Assembly (NCBI GenBank): GCA_017542915.1
Contig: JAFXWI010000086.1
Location: 1 to 6,457 of the forward strand
DNA from: Paludibacteraceae bacterium
GTDB lineage: Bacteria > Bacteroidota > Bacteroidia > Bacteroidales > Paludibacteraceae
Direction of reading: 5' to 3'
DNA: 6,457 nucleotides
In this document: positions 4,470 to 6,457 of the stretch, piece after piece
Layout of the letters: every line of letters starts with the position of its first letter
How positions within the stretch are numbered: position 1 is the first letter of the stretch
Position numbers and translations under genes: made by a program
Notes under the pieces: generated by a model
The model's input: only the letters and a program-made list of their open reading frames with translations
Database searches by the model: none
What the model was told of the DNA's origin: nothing

Positions 4470-6457
4470 TTAAAGCTTTTTCTTTTCTTTATACTCCGAA
4501 GGGGTGAGAGTTGTGGAGGCTTTGAAACAGGTGGCGAAATAATGAGGATTACTGAAACCGCAAGCATAAGCGACCTCCTTGACGGAGAGATCGGTCTGCG
4601 TCAGCAGCGAACAAGCATGTTTGATACGCGCGGCTTGCAGGAAATCCTTGGGCGAGAGGTTGAATAACTCGTGCATCTTTCGGGTTAGCGACGAACGACT
4701 CATACCCATGGCATTCATCAAATCATCCACACTGATATCCATATTACCCATATTCTTTTCCATGAAGGCAGTAAGGGTCTGGATGAACTGCTCGTTCTTA
4801 TTCAGATAGCCGGCAACCATCACTTCCGGCAACGGAGCTTGCGGTATATCTTGTCTATTTTGCAAGGCAGACAAACGCTCCTGAACATCCAGATAAGCCT
4901 CCAAGGCTTCTTTACGTTTCTTCCTAAGGGCACTCACGTGCAGCAAGGAGATGATGATGGTAAGCAGCGCAGCAAAAGCTCCGACAAGCACTATTGTCTG
5001 ACCGAAAGTGCTTTCCATGAAGGTCGGTTTGACGATGATAACAAGCCGCCGTACGTTGTTTTGCCACTGCTGGTAAGCGTTGGTGGAGCAGATATCCAAG
5101 ATATATTCTCCCGGGTGCAGGTCAGGCAGTTGTATTTCTGCCACCGATGAAGCGGCACTCCAAGGAGCCTCCTCTGCATCTACTTTATCGAACCGATAGC
5201 GATATAAGACAGCACCGCAGTTCCTGAAATCCAATGCCGAGAACCATACGCCAAGACTGCGTTCCTTAGGCGAGAGGACGATCCTGCTCACTGTGTCCAC
5301 ACCGTACTCCATTGGTCCGTTGCTGCGTTGGAGCGCGCTGATGGCGATCCGAACAGGTTTGGTCTCGGGTTGCAGATCCGAACGGTTCAATAGCATCAGC
5401 CCGTCATGCGGGGCTACCAGAAGTCGTGCGTTGCCGAGATCCAAGGGCGGTACTTCGCCTAAAATAAGGTGCTCATTGCCCGTATAGTTGAAAAAGGCGC
5501 TTTCGAAATTGACAATCCGGTTCGTATTCGTATGGAGCAGACTTAGGGCATTATTGCCTTGCAGCAGTAGTGTACTGTCGTTCCACGGCATGATCTCATA
5601 GACGATGTCGCTTGCCAAACCATCCTTGGTAGTCAAGTGTTCAAAGCTCCATTTGCCGGCTTCTATATCGCTCAGCCGAATGCAGTTTAATCCTCCACCT
5701 TCCGTGCCGATAAATAGCTTCCCGTGATGCTCCGAAAGACACATAACGGCATTGCTACTGAGCGAATGACTATTCCCTGTTTCGCGTTGGTGCAAGGCGA
5801 TAAGTCCGTCTCTCAATTCGAGCAAACCGGTAGTGGTGGCAGCGAACAAGGTACCGTCCGTACTTTTTAGCAAACGCCGGATATACATCCCTTCGGTGCC
5901 GGGAACTTGTTCAAATTCTGAATTCTCCCTCACCCACAATCCAAAGCCGTACGTAGCGACCCATAGTCCCTGCTCATCCGGCAGAATATCATACGCATTG
6001 CGCACGTTCGGGTAAGTATGCTGCTGCTTTCCGTCTATCTCGATGAGTACCCCGGGTTTGGTACCTAACCATACATGCCTGTCTTCGGTCTCGCGGATAC
6101 AATAGACAGGCGCACCGAAATCTTCCGTCCGGATCATATGCAACGTGCTGTCATAGACTGTCACTTGGTTCGTATATCTTCGGGCAGTCCAAATCTCACC
6201 GTTCGAGCGTTGGGCTATATACCGCACCTCATCCTTTCCTATCCGTTTTCCGTGCGGTATAACAGGCGTAGCGATATACAGACCATGCTCATCTATCAAC
6301 CATACATTCTCTGCCGGATCGACATACTTATAGCGGATGTTTTGCAGTCGGGTAAGATCGGTTTGGAAAGTGAGATCCTTACGCCTATAATTGGGGTCAT
6401 GGTTCGCACGAAGCCGTTCTTGCACCTCTGCTCGTTGTGCTGCTGAGAGCGTGTCGA
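4470..6457 (-). CDS. Membrane-spanning propeller/Y_Y_Y/AraC regulator, SusR-like (5' end outside window)
   Basis: The frame is open to the right edge, leaving 661 C-terminal residues (residue 1 = codon at 6455-6453). The GTG at 6425 is internal, not a convincing start. Residues about 40-350 contain repeated two-component-regulator-propeller strands: ENVWLID (49-55), GEIWTA (86-91), RHVWLGT (126-132), QGLWVAT (162-168), GTLFAAT (201-207) and GKLFIGT (245-251). A Y_Y_Y domain follows at about 395-477, with LYRYRFDKVD at 417-426. One hydrophobic segment (about 484-506) is followed by RKKRK, placing the propeller in the periplasm. A short, probably helical linker (about 510-555) leads to an AraC-type domain (about 556-658) with two helix-turn-helix units; the second carries the signature GFSNPHYFATCFK (633-645). 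Hybrid two-component regulators of this architecture carry kinase and receiver domains here, and neither is present. This suggests direct sensing of a glycan or sugar, as proposed for SusR. The target genes are unknown; the neighbouring operon is a candidate. Confidence 0.9.
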   Translation of the reverse strand, partial: DTLSAAQRAEVQERLRANHDPNYRRKDLTFQTDLTRLQNIRYKYVDPAENVWLIDEHGLYIATPVIPHGKRIGKDEVRYIAQRSNGEIWTARRYTNQVTVYDSTLHMIRTEDFGAPVYCIRETEDRHVWLGTKPGVLIEIDGKQQHTYPNVRNAYDILPDEQGLWVATYGFGLWVRENSEFEQVPGTEGMYIRRLLKSTDGTLFAATTTGLLELRDGLIALHQRETGNSHSLSSNAVMCLSEHHGKLFIGTEGGGLNCIRLSDIEAGKWSFEHLTTKDGLASDIVYEIMPWNDSTLLLQGNNALSLLHTNTNRIVNFESAFFNYTGNEHLILGEVPPLDLGNARLLVAPHDGLMLLNRSDLQPETKPVRIAISALQRSNGPMEYGVDTVSRIVLSPKERSLGVWFSALDFRNCGAVLYRYRFDKVDAEEAPWSAASSVAEIQLPDLHPGEYILDICSTNAYQQWQNNVRRLVIIVKPTFMESTFGQTIVLVGAFAALLTIIISLLHVSALRKKRKEALEAYLDVQERLSALQNRQDIPQAPLPEVMVAGYLNKNEQFIQTLTAFMEKNMGNMDISVDDLMNAMGMSRSSLTRKMHELFNLSPKDFLQAARIKHACSLLTQTDLSVKEVAYACGFSNPHYFATCFKASTTLTPSEYKEKKKL

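Overview
The window comes from a member of the Bacteroidota, most likely Bacteroidales. The evidence is protein-level resemblance (Bacteroides-type GlgB, a propeller/Y_Y_Y/AraC regulator, an LLSSC lipobox), AT-rich intergenic stretches with A-rich translation starts instead of Shine-Dalgarno sites, and two matches to the Bacteroidota promoter pattern (TTG, 20 nt, TACCTTTG). Genus cannot be read from the sequence. All five recognisable genes lie on the minus strand, so the window reads biologically from right to left.

From right to left: (1) 4470-6457, the C-terminal 661 residues of a membrane-spanning regulator with beta-propeller repeats, a Y_Y_Y domain, one transmembrane helix and an AraC-type DNA-binding domain, with no histidine kinase between the membrane and the DNA-binding domain. 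(2) 4293-4469, an intergenic gap with a weak terminator-like A/T stem and a good promoter. (3) A probable four-gene operon: yhcH/NanQ-like cupin (3837-4292), glgB (1745-3823), a TlpA/ResA-like thioredoxin lipoprotein (1178-1717) and nagB (282-1091), with gaps of 13, 27 and 86 nt, closed by a perfect 12-bp stem terminator at 220-257. (4) A second promoter packed directly against that terminator, driving rsmA/ksgA, of which only the first 34 codons (1-103) are inside the window.

The operon mixes amino-sugar catabolism (NagB; the YhcH family includes a sialic-acid anomerase) with glycogen branching (GlgB) and an envelope thiol-disulfide protein. A plausible reading is a carbon-storage and sugar-use unit next to a sugar-sensing regulator, but the sequence does not show that the regulator controls it.

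The least ordinary features are small. A 7/7/8/8-bp repeat tract followed by a perfect hairpin lies in frame inside glgB, in the linker between its N-terminal domain and catalytic barrel. Three perfect heptamer copies lie inside the signal-peptide codons of the thioredoxin lipoprotein, where gain or loss of one unit would shift the frame. I see no mobile element, CRISPR array, tRNA or rRNA, and no convincing new multi-gene system.
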